Part shown: positions 18,185 through 28,158 of the stretch, in pieces
How the letters are laid out: the number at the start of each line of letters is the position of its first letter
How positions within the stretch are numbered: the first letter of the stretch is position 1
Assembly (NCBI GenBank): GCA_005223125.1
Contig: NJBH01000017.1
Coordinates: forward strand, 19,891 to 83,890
Origin: Promethearchaeota archaeon Loki_b32
GTDB taxonomy: Archaea > Asgardarchaeota > Lokiarchaeia > Sigyniarchaeales > SOKP01
DNA: 64,000 nt
Direction: 5' to 3'
Translations under genes and position numbers: made by a program
Notes under the pieces: model-generated
Seen by the model: the letters and a program-made list of their open reading frames with translations, nothing else
What the model was told of the DNA's origin: nothing
Database searches by the model: none

Positions 18185-20746
18185 TTGTTAAATGTTAAGG
18201 TATTTTCTTTGAAAAAAAAAATTAGATATTTACTTTTATTTTCTTATCCCTTTTATTCAATTGGAATTTTTTTAATAGTAAATTCATTTATATTAAAGTT
18301 TAATTTATTAACACTTCTAACTGATTGGACATTTTTAATAACTTTTGTTCTCTATTTATTAACTATTGAAGAATTTCTGCAATGGGCTAAAAATGGTAAA
18401 AGAAGTGAAATGAGTGATATTGTCGCAATATTTTTTTTCTTTTTTCTCATTTTTTTCTTTTCAAAAGATTTTCTAACGTCAATAATGGGCGCATTCTCAA
18501 TATATTTATGGATAGGGATATTTGAATTAAAGGATTATCCTATAATTAATAAAATTTTAATAATCTCTCTAATAACTTATAATGTTATTTTTGTTGCTGG
18601 TCTTTTTTCTTACTATTTAGGAGATCCAGTTTATATTAATACTAGTTTTGCGTTTTCTTTCTGGATAATCCTTATTCTAGGATTTTTGTTATTTGGAAGA
18701 AAATACATAATTGTCTGGCGATTTATGAGCCCTGCATATTTAACCTTATTTCTTTATATTATAGCATGGCTAGCTGTTGTATTTATTAACCAATATACTC
18801 CACTAACTTTTATTGTAGATAGACCTATTGGTTCTAGTGAATTCAAGATTACTGACCTCTTTTTTAATGTCTATTTTATATTAATTGCAGTTAATTGGGG
18901 AATTTATTTCGTATCAGGATTCATTTTGGATAAATTACTCGGAATTCATAAAGTAAGAGATGAAAATCTATTGAAGATCATAAATAAATTAAAAGTTGAT
19001 ATTGGAATTAAAGGAAAAGTTAAAGTGGGTTTTGGAAAATATCCCATATTAAATGCTATGGCTTACGGCTCTGTATTTGATAAACGAATTGCTATTATAG
19101 CTGATGATATAAATCAAATTCCTGAAGATGAATTGAAAGGCATTGTGGCTCATGAATTAGCCCACACAAAAGGAAAACATACTCTTATTTTAACTTTAAT
19201 TACTTCTGTTGATCTTTTTGTAAGAATGTTTCTTGGTATTCCTGCTACATACTATGATTATACTTTTGGAAATCCCCAGCTTCCAATGATATACTTTATC
19301 ATTTTAAATTTAGCGATATATATAATTCTTTTTATATTTGTAAGAATTTTAGAAGGAAAGGCAGATTTAAAAGCAAAGAAAGCTGGATATGCAAATGAGC
19401 TTGCCAAAGCTCTTTATACCTTAGAAAGTTTTTATTCATCTGGTCGAGAAATTGGATTGAACACTATGCTTTTAAGTGAAGAAAAAATCACAAAAGATAA
19501 CCAACTATTGGATTATATGAGTACAGCAATTTATTTAAATCGTTCAATGATAAAACCGTCAAGAGGATCACTTTTGGCTAATTTAATTAATTCTCATCCT
19601 CCTAGTTATTATAGGATTGCAGCAATTTTAGGTAATGAATTAAAACCTATTAAGGAAGCAATTCTTCCATTTATATGTCTAAAAAAATCTAAGCAAAAAA
19701 AATATGCAAAAAAATTTGAAGAAGCAAGAGTAAAATTTAAAATCTTAGCAAATAATAAATTTAAGGTTTTTTTTAAAATTGATGATATTTCTTTCTTAAT
19801 GGAGTCACTTAAAGGAAAAGAATTATATAAATTTAAAATTCAAAAGGACTTCATCTTTAGAAATCTAATTACAGATGAAATCATTGTTGGTAAATTAATT
19901 GATGTCCAATCTATTGATAATATTACAGATCCTATCCAATTTGTTATTCACAATTTAAAAACAATTCAAAATATTATCTTAAGTCCATCTTTATATTCAC
20001 ACAATCAATATGATTTGAATGGAGAGTACTTCTTGAAAAAAAATGCACCTTTTGAATTAATTGATATTAAATTGAATGAAAATAATAAAGATGGATATTA
20101 TCTTTTCTTGGACAATAATAATAATAAGATCCAAAAACCTCTTGTTAAAACGAAATTACCAAATTCTCACTTTTTTTTTAAGAATTTTAAAGATCATGAA
20201 GTTTTTCTTAAAATTAAAGGAGAATTAAAAGTTTTTAAATGTATAAATATAAGTACAGCAATAAAATTAGGTGACTTTAAATTAACAATTATAGATAATG
20301 ATAATCAAGATGCGAAACTGGTTAATTATTCTCTTAGTGAATTAATAATTCGCCCGAAAAAAATTTACTTAGCTATTAGCAAAAGCTCTATTTCTCGAAA
20401 ATCTGAAGTAAATGTAATGAAGTGGTTATCAAAAAAAAAGTTACAAACATTTATATATCTTAAAAAACCTGTTAATAATTTAGAAATTGGTAATATTCAG
20501 AAGATAGACTTTCATTCTCAGGATTTCAAGAAAGGTACTCTTAAGAGCATGAAGAAAAGAGAAGATGAAATATCAATCAATAACGTTTTTGGGAAGAACA
20601 TAAAGATACCTTATAATAAATTAGAATTGATAAGTTTTGAATATAATACAGCAATGATACAACTAAAATCATCAACAAGCTTTTCGAGTCGTTTAGGGTA
20701 TAGAATATTGAAGAAATTCAAACCAGATAGAATAATCATGACTTAA
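18185..20746 (+). CDS. M48-family membrane metalloprotease with long C-terminal region
   Basis: This is an 853-residue integral membrane protein. Residues 1-250 hold about seven membrane helices. The zinc site is HELAH (H323, E324, H327), with the third ligand in the helix around RILEGKADLKA (E391), as in M48 peptidases of the HtpX/Ste24 group, which degrade misfolded membrane proteins or cut prenylated ones. The last 400 residues are soluble, Lys/Asn-rich and beta-type, with no known domain, and are far longer than in HtpX (about 290). The start is TTG (18185). A second TTG at 18209 precedes the first lysine cluster. Confidence 0.85.
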   Translation: MLNVKVFSLKKKIRYLLLFSYPFYSIGIFLIVNSFILKFNLLTLLTDWTFLITFVLYLLTIEEFLQWAKNGKRSEMSDIVAIFFFFFLIFFFSKDFLTSIMGAFSIYLWIGIFELKDYPIINKILIISLITYNVIFVAGLFSYYLGDPVYINTSFAFSFWIILILGFLLFGRKYIIVWRFMSPAYLTLFLYIIAWLAVVFINQYTPLTFIVDRPIGSSEFKITDLFFNVYFILIAVNWGIYFVSGFILDKLLGIHKVRDENLLKIINKLKVDIGIKGKVKVGFGKYPILNAMAYGSVFDKRIAIIADDINQIPEDELKGIVAHELAHTKGKHTLILTLITSVDLFVRMFLGIPATYYDYTFGNPQLPMIYFIILNLAIYIILFIFVRILEGKADLKAKKAGYANELAKALYTLESFYSSGREIGLNTMLLSEEKITKDNQLLDYMSTAIYLNRSMIKPSRGSLLANLINSHPPSYYRIAAILGNELKPIKEAILPFICLKKSKQKKYAKKFEEARVKFKILANNKFKVFFKIDDISFLMESLKGKELYKFKIQKDFIFRNLITDEIIVGKLIDVQSIDNITDPIQFVIHNLKTIQNIILSPSLYSHNQYDLNGEYFLKKNAPFELIDIKLNENNKDGYYLFLDNNNNKIQKPLVKTKLPNSHFFFKNFKDHEVFLKIKGELKVFKCINISTAIKLGDFKLTIIDNDNQDAKLVNYSLSELIIRPKKIYLAISKSSISRKSEVNVMKWLSKKKLQTFIYLKKPVNNLEIGNIQKIDFHSQDFKKGTLKSMKKREDEISINNVFGKNIKIPYNKLELISFEYNTAMIQLKSSTSFSSRLGYRILKKFKPDRIIMT

Positions 20747-20775
20747 AAAAATTTAATATAAATGTCTCTTTCAAA

Positions 20776-21717
20776 ATGCTTATAATGGTTAGCAAGATAA
20801 AAAGTATCTTCCATCTTTTAAGGATTCGGCAATATTATAAAAATGTACTGGTTTTTGTTGGATTTTTTTTTAGTAAACAATTGTTTGAAATAAAGCTTTA
20901 TTTTCCTTTAATACTCGGATTTGTACTATTATGTTGTGCCTCATCACTTAATTATATAATTAATGATATCAGAGATATTAAAAAAGATAGATCACATCCA
21001 GAAAAGATGAAAAAAAAACCCCTTGCTTCTGGTGAGATCTCTGTTTATTTTGCTCTAATTATAATACTCTTACTATCTGCTATAATTATTTTCTTTTTGA
21101 TTTTTGTAATCCCAAATTTGGGTTTTATCACGATGATTGTCTTTTTAATCATTTCAGGTCAACTTTATAATCATCTTTTTAAAAGGTATGCTTTTATTGA
21201 CATAATTATTTTATCTACTGGATACTTATGGAGAGCATTAGCCGGTTGTATGATAATTGAGGAATTTGTTTCTGCTTGGTTATTTTTAGCCATATTTGAA
21301 GTAGCTATGTTTTTAAGTATAGCCAAACGAAAAAGTGATTTAGAGTTTCTCGGAAAGGATAAAGCTATTGAACATAAAAAAATATATGATCAATATTCTG
21401 GTAGATTATTAGATCAATTTCATATTTTAATAGCAGGTTCATTGTTTATGACTTATTCACTTTATCTAATTCTAATTTTTAATTTAGATGAACCTGGAAT
21501 TGCCACAGTTTATGAATATATCTCAATTTTTACAATACCAATTTCACTTTATATAATCATGAGATATATGTATTTAACGTCAGCTAAACCTAAAATTGCT
21601 CGTAACCCTGAAAAAGCTTTTTTCGACAAAGGAATCATAATAGCTGGATTTACACTATTTATAATTCTATTTTTTTCTTTTTACTTTGATAAAATTGTCG
21701 AAATGTTAAATTTATAA
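20776..21717 (+). CDS. UbiA-family prenyltransferase, decaprenyl-phosphate phosphoribosyltransferase-like
   Basis: This is a membrane enzyme of 313 residues with about eight helices and the UbiA Mg-binding motif N63-D-x2-D-x3-D71. It is followed by HPEKMKKKPLASGEIS, the pattern of the subgroup that puts phosphoribose on polyprenyl phosphate (DPPR synthase). The second conserved part, FIDIIILSTGYLWRALAG with KRKSDLEFLG, also fits that subgroup. The neighbouring Alg7-like enzyme also uses polyprenyl phosphate, which agrees. Other UbiA roles, such as lipid ether synthesis, are less likely. Two ATG codons three residues apart are possible starts. Confidence 0.85.
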   Translation: MLIMVSKIKSIFHLLRIRQYYKNVLVFVGFFFSKQLFEIKLYFPLILGFVLLCCASSLNYIINDIRDIKKDRSHPEKMKKKPLASGEISVYFALIIILLLSAIIIFFLIFVIPNLGFITMIVFLIISGQLYNHLFKRYAFIDIIILSTGYLWRALAGCMIIEEFVSAWLFLAIFEVAMFLSIAKRKSDLEFLGKDKAIEHKKIYDQYSGRLLDQFHILIAGSLFMTYSLYLILIFNLDEPGIATVYEYISIFTIPISLYIIMRYMYLTSAKPKIARNPEKAFFDKGIIIAGFTLFIILFFSFYFDKIVEMLNL

Positions 21718-22033
21718 CAAATTCCTTCCTTTTCTTCCCATCATTTCACTTTTATTAATTTTTAATTAAAATTTTAATAAAGACTACAAGTTAGAATTTC
21801 TACTAAAATGATGGATTTAATTCGATATTAGGTTTTATTTAGGCAAAACATTAAAAAATAGAAAATTTTGAAATTTTCACGTTTGAAAAGCAACTTATCA
21901 ATCTAATGTGATTTCAAAAAACAATAGAAAAAAAAAGATAAAACTTATAAGTTTACAAAATCAAAAACATATTTAACAACACATCTAATAAAAATTAAAA
22001 AAAAAAACACATAAAATATTAAGTGATTTTAAT

Positions 22034-23857
22034 ATGGAAATGGAAAAGAAAAATTTAGCCATAATTGTTTTAGCTATTGCTCTTGCTGCTTCAGGAGTTG
22101 GTAATATTATCCTTGGAATAATGACTGGTGCGATTCAAGTAGAAGCTGAGAAAAAATTAACATTAGTTTATGGATGGGCATCAAACCCAGCGGCTCTTGA
22201 TCCTGTTGATACGTGGGACGTACCTTCCCATATTATGCAACATCAAAGTACACAATCTCTTGTTGAATACAACCTATCAACTCATCCTGATTATGAAATA
22301 ATGAATGTGCTTTGTACAGACTATGTTTGGGAAAGTGATACTAGAATCAGCTTCGCAATAAGAACTGGTGTACTATTCCATGATGGAACATTAATGACTG
22401 CCGAAGATGTTAAATGGAATTTTGAAAGAGTTAATTATTTCGCTAACGTGACAGGGACTCTTCCAGCTAGTGACACATCTTGGACAGGATTTTGTGCCTC
22501 ATTATTCTACCATACTGATGGAACTCCTATCTTTGCCAGTTTTGAAGCAAATGATGCTGTAGATGCCTACAATTTCACAATAGTTTTAAGTAAACCTTTC
22601 GGAGCTTTATTAGATTTACTCTGTTTTGGTGCAACTAATATTTTGTCACCTGAGTCTACTCCTAGATATACGTATTTATCTTTAGCTGAAGATGATATAG
22701 TTGGTACTGGTGCTTATGATTATCAACACTTTTGGAGAGATCTGGAAGCAAGATTTGATAGGTTTGATGACTACTGGGGTCCTGCACCTTATTTTGAAGA
22801 GGTAGTAATGAGAATCATTGAAGATGATACAGGTAGAATGAATGCGGGTTTAACTAAAATATTTGATTATGTTGGAGGGGTCACAAAAATATATATCGAT
22901 AGATATAAAGCTGAAGCAGACTTTCATGTAGAAGATGTTGGTGAAGATCTCTGTTACTTCTATTTAGAAATTTACTGTGGTCCAAGAGATATTCTTGGTA
23001 ATATGACAATTCCGGGCAATTATCAATACCAGAAAAATCCTGCATACTTAAGACGAGCTCTAGCATTAGCGATTAACTATACATATATTTATGAAGAAAT
23101 TCTAGCTGGATATGCTGTTGAAGGAACTACAGCAGTTCCTCGACAAATGCCTGGACATAATGCATCAGTTGTACAAGCCAGTGACTCTAGCTTCACATGG
23201 GTAGCCAATGTCGTAAAAGCAAGAGAAATTCTGATAGCTAACGCCGCTGATATAGAAGATCGTGGTGGCATGCCTGCAGTTGACATTGAGGCACTTGATC
23301 CCAATAATGATGCTCAATGGATTGATTTAACAAATATCCTTGGAAGAAAACTTGAAATAAACAGACATTTTGGAAGTACCACCAACAAACGAGTAAATCA
23401 ATTAATGACTGACAACTTTGATCTGCTTGGAATTGAAATGGATGAATCTATAAGAGAGTGGGGTGTCTATTTAGACGTAGGTGAAAACACACCTTGGATA
23501 ATGGATATTGGATATATAGGATGGTGCCCAGATTATTTAAATCCATTCAATATGATTGATCCATTATTCAATTTAGCTTCTGGCTCATGCTTTTCACGGA
23601 TTAACGATACTAGTCCTGGTGGATTAACTGACTTGATGAATACGGCCGCAGCTGAAGGTGATTATAACATACAACTTGGATATTATATGGATATCCAATC
23701 ATTAATTTATGACATAAACCGCCCAATAAATCCAGCAAGCCACTGTCATATCTCAGGTTGGGTGTACTTAGTACAACAAACCCATTTAAAAACCTTAAAG
23801 GGAGTCCAATACAACGTTATGACAATGGTTGAATTTGCTCACTGGTACAGGGAATAA
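22034..23857 (+). CDS. ABC transporter substrate-binding protein, peptide type (SBP family 5)
   Basis: This is an extracellular solute-binding protein of 607 residues, membrane-anchored by one N-terminal helix (residues 6-31) with no lipobox. Family 5 features include DPVDTWDVPSHIMQHQ near the start, the block SFAIRTGVLFHDGTLMTAEDVKWNFERV (first lobe, about 95-125), VGTGAYDYQHF, and the C-terminal VYLVQQTHLKTLKGVQ. Such proteins bind oligopeptides, dipeptides or oligosaccharides. The matching permease and ATPase genes start 3.8 kb downstream, beyond two mobile elements, so the original operon has been split. Confidence 0.92.
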   Translation: MEMEKKNLAIIVLAIALAASGVGNIILGIMTGAIQVEAEKKLTLVYGWASNPAALDPVDTWDVPSHIMQHQSTQSLVEYNLSTHPDYEIMNVLCTDYVWESDTRISFAIRTGVLFHDGTLMTAEDVKWNFERVNYFANVTGTLPASDTSWTGFCASLFYHTDGTPIFASFEANDAVDAYNFTIVLSKPFGALLDLLCFGATNILSPESTPRYTYLSLAEDDIVGTGAYDYQHFWRDLEARFDRFDDYWGPAPYFEEVVMRIIEDDTGRMNAGLTKIFDYVGGVTKIYIDRYKAEADFHVEDVGEDLCYFYLEIYCGPRDILGNMTIPGNYQYQKNPAYLRRALALAINYTYIYEEILAGYAVEGTTAVPRQMPGHNASVVQASDSSFTWVANVVKAREILIANAADIEDRGGMPAVDIEALDPNNDAQWIDLTNILGRKLEINRHFGSTTNKRVNQLMTDNFDLLGIEMDESIREWGVYLDVGENTPWIMDIGYIGWCPDYLNPFNMIDPLFNLASGSCFSRINDTSPGGLTDLMNTAAAEGDYNIQLGYYMDIQSLIYDINRPINPASHCHISGWVYLVQQTHLKTLKGVQYNVMTMVEFAHWYRE

Positions 23858-23976
23858 AACTAAATGGCTATAAAAGCAAATATATTTAAATGTTATTATA
23901 AAAATTTAATTAACATTTTTTTTTTTTACTTTATTCAGTATCTAAGTATTTATTTTTTTTCTTTTTATTTTTTATG

Positions 23977-23990
23977 GTCGGTACACCGAC
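23977..23990. terminator. Short GC-rich inverted repeat after the binding-protein gene
   Basis: GTCGGT and ACCGAC are separated by two bases, lying between the stop of the binding-protein gene and the end of the convergent transposase gene. It follows a T-rich run. It may be a terminator hairpin or part of the insertion-sequence end. I cannot choose between them. Confidence 0.3.
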
Positions 23991-24002
23991 ATTATTTGGA
24001 AT

Positions 24003-25310
24003 TTATCCGATCACCCCCTGTGATTTTTTCTCCAATGAAAAGGCTAATTGTGTTAACAAATCATTGTTTCGATTTAAGGTCCAACCTTTAGTGCTCGATG
24101 GTTTTTTTCCTAAGTTTTTAAGCAATTTTTTGTTAATTTTCCACGAGTTGTAAAGGAGCATCCTAACCAACATGTCTAAATATCTCACATTATCGTGGTT
24201 TGATTTCCATCGACGATTTATTCGATTTAAGTCGGAAAATCCCGTCTCAATATTCCATCGTTTACGATAAAATCGAGAAGTGCGGGATGCCCAAGAGCTT
24301 TGTTTTCCTTTAGGCTTCCGCGTGGTCATAATAACGAAGATTTTTTTCCGAGCATCTTCAATGGTAAGTTCGCCTTTCCTGACGGCCCTTTTGAGTCCCA
24401 ATAAAGAATATCCTCTTTTTGCGTTAAATATTAGGTAGACCTCCTGTACACATTTATGTCTCCCCCCCGGAGTAGTAGAGAATTTATAAGCGCGGGTTCT
24501 ACCACTTCTACCGCTTAAATATTCTTCGACCATCTTTTTTATTTTTTTGTACATCTTAGCAGGGATTAAACTATCACCTCCCATCGATTTTACCTCATCT
24601 ATAAGCTCGGCACGATAAAATTCGCGATCCATCATGACGAAGTCAAACTCAAAACCAATATCAAACAAATGAAACAAGAAATCATTGATGAGGGGTATTT
24701 TAGACTGCCCTTTTGCTACATGCTCTAATCCTGCAAAGAGTTGGGTGTTTCGAGAAAAAATCGAAAATCCAAGATAATGACGCATTTTCTTCGTGCCCTT
24801 CTGCCGATTTGTACCTTTTATCATATTATCTTCCCTTTTCCCGTAATATGGATGCTCTGTAAAGTCAATTAAAACACTTACTTTCTGGGAGATGATTTTC
24901 TTATCAATAGCTTCTTTTAATTGAAAGTCCAGGCACTTACGTAAGATTGTGCGTGCTTTAGTCAGTCCAATTCTGCGTAGATATTTGTTTACTTCGGTTT
25001 GATGCGGTATCATGCGTTTTCTCCTGCCATCCGCAAAAATTCTTCGCCTTCCTCTTTTACGGCTTAATTGATACTCGTTGAGCATTTCACTGGTGTCACG
25101 AATTGATCTACCAATAATTTCTGAGAAAAAGAACACCTTAAGAAAGTCTAAATCCTCATATCTCAAGTTTCTAGCCTTTTTGGTTCGCCACATGCGAGAT
25201 ATAATTTCATCACAAAACTTTTTAAAAAATGCGAGAATACTATCATTAGAGAGAAGTGATTTAATTCCTAATCCACGAAGTGGAGGCGGAAATATTTCTT
25301 GTAGTAGCAT
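24003..25310 (-). mobile_element. IS4-superfamily DDE transposase gene (intact frame)
   Basis: This is a 435-residue transposase with the DDE triad visible: D in VLIDFTEHPYYG, D in FVMMDREFY, and E in FYRKRWNIETGF, which is the Y-x2-R/K-x3-E signature of the IS4 superfamily. A DNA-binding N-terminus (residues 1-110) includes the basic SRKRGRRRIFADGRRKRM. The frame is complete, so the copy may be active. Terminal inverted repeats could not be fixed. The gene lies between an ABC binding-protein gene and a second, decayed element. GC content is visibly higher than in the surrounding genes, a sign of recent arrival. Confidence 0.88.
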
Positions 25311-25477
25311 ACATAAATATTATCGCTTCTTTCTAATAAACTTTGTGGTTTATAACCGAAATTATTAAATATAATAATAGAATATTTAATAATAAAAAAT
25401 TGGATACAGAATTGAATGGGACAAACTGTAGTTCAAAAGATTTTAGAGTTTAAAATCCTTTGCTACTGTTTATTGTT

Positions 25478-25521
25478 ATTTGTAATATTATTTTGTCAGT
25501 ATTTGTAATATTATTTTGTCA
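25478..25521. repeat. Two tandem 21-base repeats, possible transposon end
   Basis: The sequence atttgtaatattattttgtc (plus a final a) occurs at 25478-25498 and again at 25501-25521. A diverged third copy, ttgtacatattattttg, starts near 25550. They lie just beyond the 3' end of the rve-type pseudogene. Multiple short repeats of this kind at an element end are typical transposase-binding sites. A loosely similar inverted copy, gtgacattttttaattac, lies near 27100-27117. Confidence 0.5.
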
Positions 25522-25595
25522 CTCTTCGACTAATTTTATTTGTTGTATATTGTACATATTATTTTGATTAAAATAAAAAAAAAGAGATTTTAGCA

Positions 25596-26930
25596 TCAAA
25601 TCTTAAAGGTTAATGTCTTTAAAAGCACGCCGTTCAGGTAGACTAAAAGGTTCTTGCCTTCGTTTATTTCTTGAACCTCCACGGTCTTACCTGCCAACTT
25701 ATAATCGATGGAATAAGGTTTTCCCTGATATATGATATTATCATTACTGGTGATTTTCTGCATTTTTTGCTTCAATAATATCGGTACATTGTAAGGATGG
25801 GTGATAAGCAAACCTTCCCTATAGTATATTTCTATTTTATCCTCATATTCAATTACTTCAACTTTTGTCCCTGAATAGCCAGGAGGTACATGAAATTTCT
25901 GCGATTTATAATGGATTTCATTATACTTATTGACTTTTCTAAATTCAATTTCATGAAGCCAACGGTCCCAATTCACTTTTGCTTTCAGAGGGCGAAAGAT
26001 GCGTCCCTCCGTTTCAAGAAATCGTTTCACAGGGGAGCTATTTCCTGGTAAGCTATGGTAAGGTTTTTCAGCATTGTATCAATTCACCCAGTTTTTAAAC
26101 ATCTGATTGAAATTGGTCAACGTGGAGTTAGGATTGCTTTTCACTTTTAATCGAGCTTCTCCGAGAAACATTTGTTTTACCGTTCCAAACCAGCATTCGA
26201 GTTTATGTTTAGTTTCTGGATGCCTAGGTTTAGAAAAAATGGGTTTTATATCCAAGTTCTCTGAAAGTTTGGTATATTTCGTTCCTAATTCTCCAACAAG
26301 GTTCTTGAATTGTGTACCATTATCAGCTAAGATTTGATTCAGCCTTCCACATGCCATGACTCCATCACGTATGATTTTAATGATGTTTGTGCCTTTCTGG
26401 TTTTTGAAGTATTCTGCAGCCACGATAAATCTTGAAAAATCATCGAGTAAGGCAATTAAATAGATTTTTTCCAAGTGTCCAGCAGTTTGAACTCCTGCGA
26501 TATCAATCTGCCATAAATCATTTGGTTGTTTCCTCTCAAATTTAACATAGCCTCGTTTTGGATCTTTATTCTTATAAGTAAGGCCTTTGTCTCTGATGTA
26601 CTTGCGTATATAGATAGGGAGGGCATGTTGTTAGAAAACTCTTTTTGGAGTAATTTCCATATTACCGGAACACTTATCCCGGATAATTCTTTTTTGAGGC
26701 TAAGTATTCGATTAAAAATTTCGGAGGATATTTTCGAGCCCGCTTGTACTTCTTTTTAATTTTCTGTTGATCGGGTGATTTCTCTTGATAATTATTGTTT
26801 AGCCATCTATATATTGTTCTTTTGGCGATACCATAACGAGATGCAAGTTCTTCAATCGTAAGACCCTTATTATGATATAATTCGCGTGTTTCTTCTTTTA
26901 TGATAGATTCTGGATAGATCTAATACATTC
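25596..26930 (-). pseudogene. Decayed rve-type (integrase-core) transposase
   Basis: Pieces of one transposase lie in order on the minus strand. There is a helix-turn-helix (GLTIEELASRYGIAKRTIYR, from about 26880), then a linker, then the catalytic core with WQIDIAG (first D), ILADNGTQFK (second D) and HPETKHKLECWFG (Glu). A C-terminal beta domain (25596-26030) follows. An in-frame TGA at 26079-26081 splits the core from the C-terminal part (WVN then YNAEKPYHSLPG). At least two frameshifts lie between about 26590 and 26740. Without the breaks it would be an about 430-residue DDE recombinase. It is inactive as read. Confidence 0.85.
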
Positions 26931-27648
26931 AAAAGCACTCTTATAGGCAAAATACGATTTAGGTCATACAATAACCTATAAATTCCTTCATCGTTTGTTA
27001 CAACTCACTTCAAAGATGTTACTTTTAGTACTGATGACAATACATCAGCTGTCAAAAATGACCTGATAAAAAGCTTTGAAAAAATGAAGAATTTTGTGAC
27101 ATTTTTTAATTACTGATCACAACTTTATTATACCGATTTAATTAACTATTATTTATTTCCCCTTTTGTAATATTATAAAATTTAAAAATGATATTTTGAA
27201 TTATAATAGTTCTAAATAATAAGTTTTTTGATCACTTAAACAGCTAAAAATTTATTAGATATCTTCTAAAATTCCTAAAATCTAATAATATTTATTGATA
27301 TAAATCAATATTTCTTTTAGAATTTAAAATAGAAAGATAGGGTGATTCCAGCTAAGTAAGGGCAGATTAAGAGCCATATCACCCCTAAAATTATGAATTA
27401 TTGGGACAATTTGAAAGTTATAGTTTTAAATAAAATTAACTAAAGTCCCAAAAACCTAGTGTCTATTAAAATTTTTTGCCACCATTTAGATATGAAGTAT
27501 TAAAATATAAGGCTGTACTTGTCAAGATACCTTAATGATTTCTCAAATTGACCCAATATTTAATAAAGGATCAAATATAAATTATTTATAATTTTCAATT
27601 TACATAATAATGTATAAAGTAACTTACAAATTAGCTTGAGAATAAACG
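26931..27648. other. Non-coding interval with an isolated hairpin
   Basis: No coding frame is supported here. A 7-base inverted repeat, GGGTGAT (27340-27346) with ATCACCC (27378-27384), encloses 31 bases that are more GC-rich than the surroundings. It could be a small RNA, a remnant of the mobile element or a protein-binding site. The last 100 bases should hold the present promoter of the downstream transporter genes. Confidence 0.35.
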
Positions 27649-28146
27649 ATGAAATTTTCGAAAATTCAACTCGGTCGGCAAGGAAATTTTATTTTAGGAA
27701 TATTATTGCTTTATTTTGTATTATTTGGATATATATGTAATGAATATCCAAGATATTACGATGTATCACTAAAAACAACACTTCAATCACCGGTTGGGCA
27801 AAGTTTAATCTTTTTATATCAAGTATTATTTAACCCTAGTACATTCTTGTCATTTATAATTCTTTTTGCTATTATGTTTGTTGTGGCACTTAGAGAATCA
27901 TTTTACGAGTACGCAATTAGAAATAGTATTTGGTATATTCCAGTAATAATAATAATATCATGGATTTGGTACTGGATACTCTATGGCTTTGACGCTTCTG
28001 TGTTCTATATCTATTTTATCAGAGTTGAAGGTTATATTACAATAGCGACTTTATTATGTACTAATCTATTAGCCGCAATATTAGCTTCTGTAACAAATGA
28101 GAAGCGAAAATTGAAGCGAGAGAAAGAAATGGAATTAAAAATTTAA
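27649..28146 (+). CDS. Membrane protein of the ABC importer operon, unknown function
   Basis: This 165-residue protein has about four membrane helices (residues about 15-32, 58-80, 93-113 and 125-148) and a basic C-terminal tail (NEKRKLKREKEMELKI). No known family is recognised. It starts 13 bases before the DppB-type permease gene on the same strand, so it is part of that operon and may be an accessory membrane subunit. The tyrosine-rich loops and lack of charged motif give no enzymatic hint. Confidence 0.75.
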   Translation: MKFSKIQLGRQGNFILGILLLYFVLFGYICNEYPRYYDVSLKTTLQSPVGQSLIFLYQVLFNPSTFLSFIILFAIMFVVALRESFYEYAIRNSIWYIPVIIIISWIWYWILYGFDASVFYIYFIRVEGYITIATLLCTNLLAAILASVTNEKRKLKREKEMELKI

Positions 28147-28158
28147 TGAGGTATAAAT

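Noticed and set aside
23864..24091. Open frame of 75 codons after the binding-protein gene
   Set aside because: Low-complexity Phe/Tyr-rich start, and its second half is antisense to the transposase end. No supporting motif.
25078..25368. Frame of 96 codons antisense to the transposase start
   Set aside because: Overlaps a gene with a clear N-terminus. Composition is that of an antisense shadow.
23977..25375. Terminal inverted repeats of the IS4-like element
   Set aside because: GTCGGTACACCGAC on the left and a GGTTTATAACC segment on the right look related at first but do not align well enough, and no target duplication was found.
25440..25600. CRISPR array from the tandem 21-base repeats
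   Set aside because: Only two or three copies with 2-base spacing, so no spacers. No cas genes in the window.
27330..27400. Riboswitch or C/D box RNA upstream of the transporter genes
   Set aside because: The hairpin lacks C and D boxes and matches no riboswitch core that I know.
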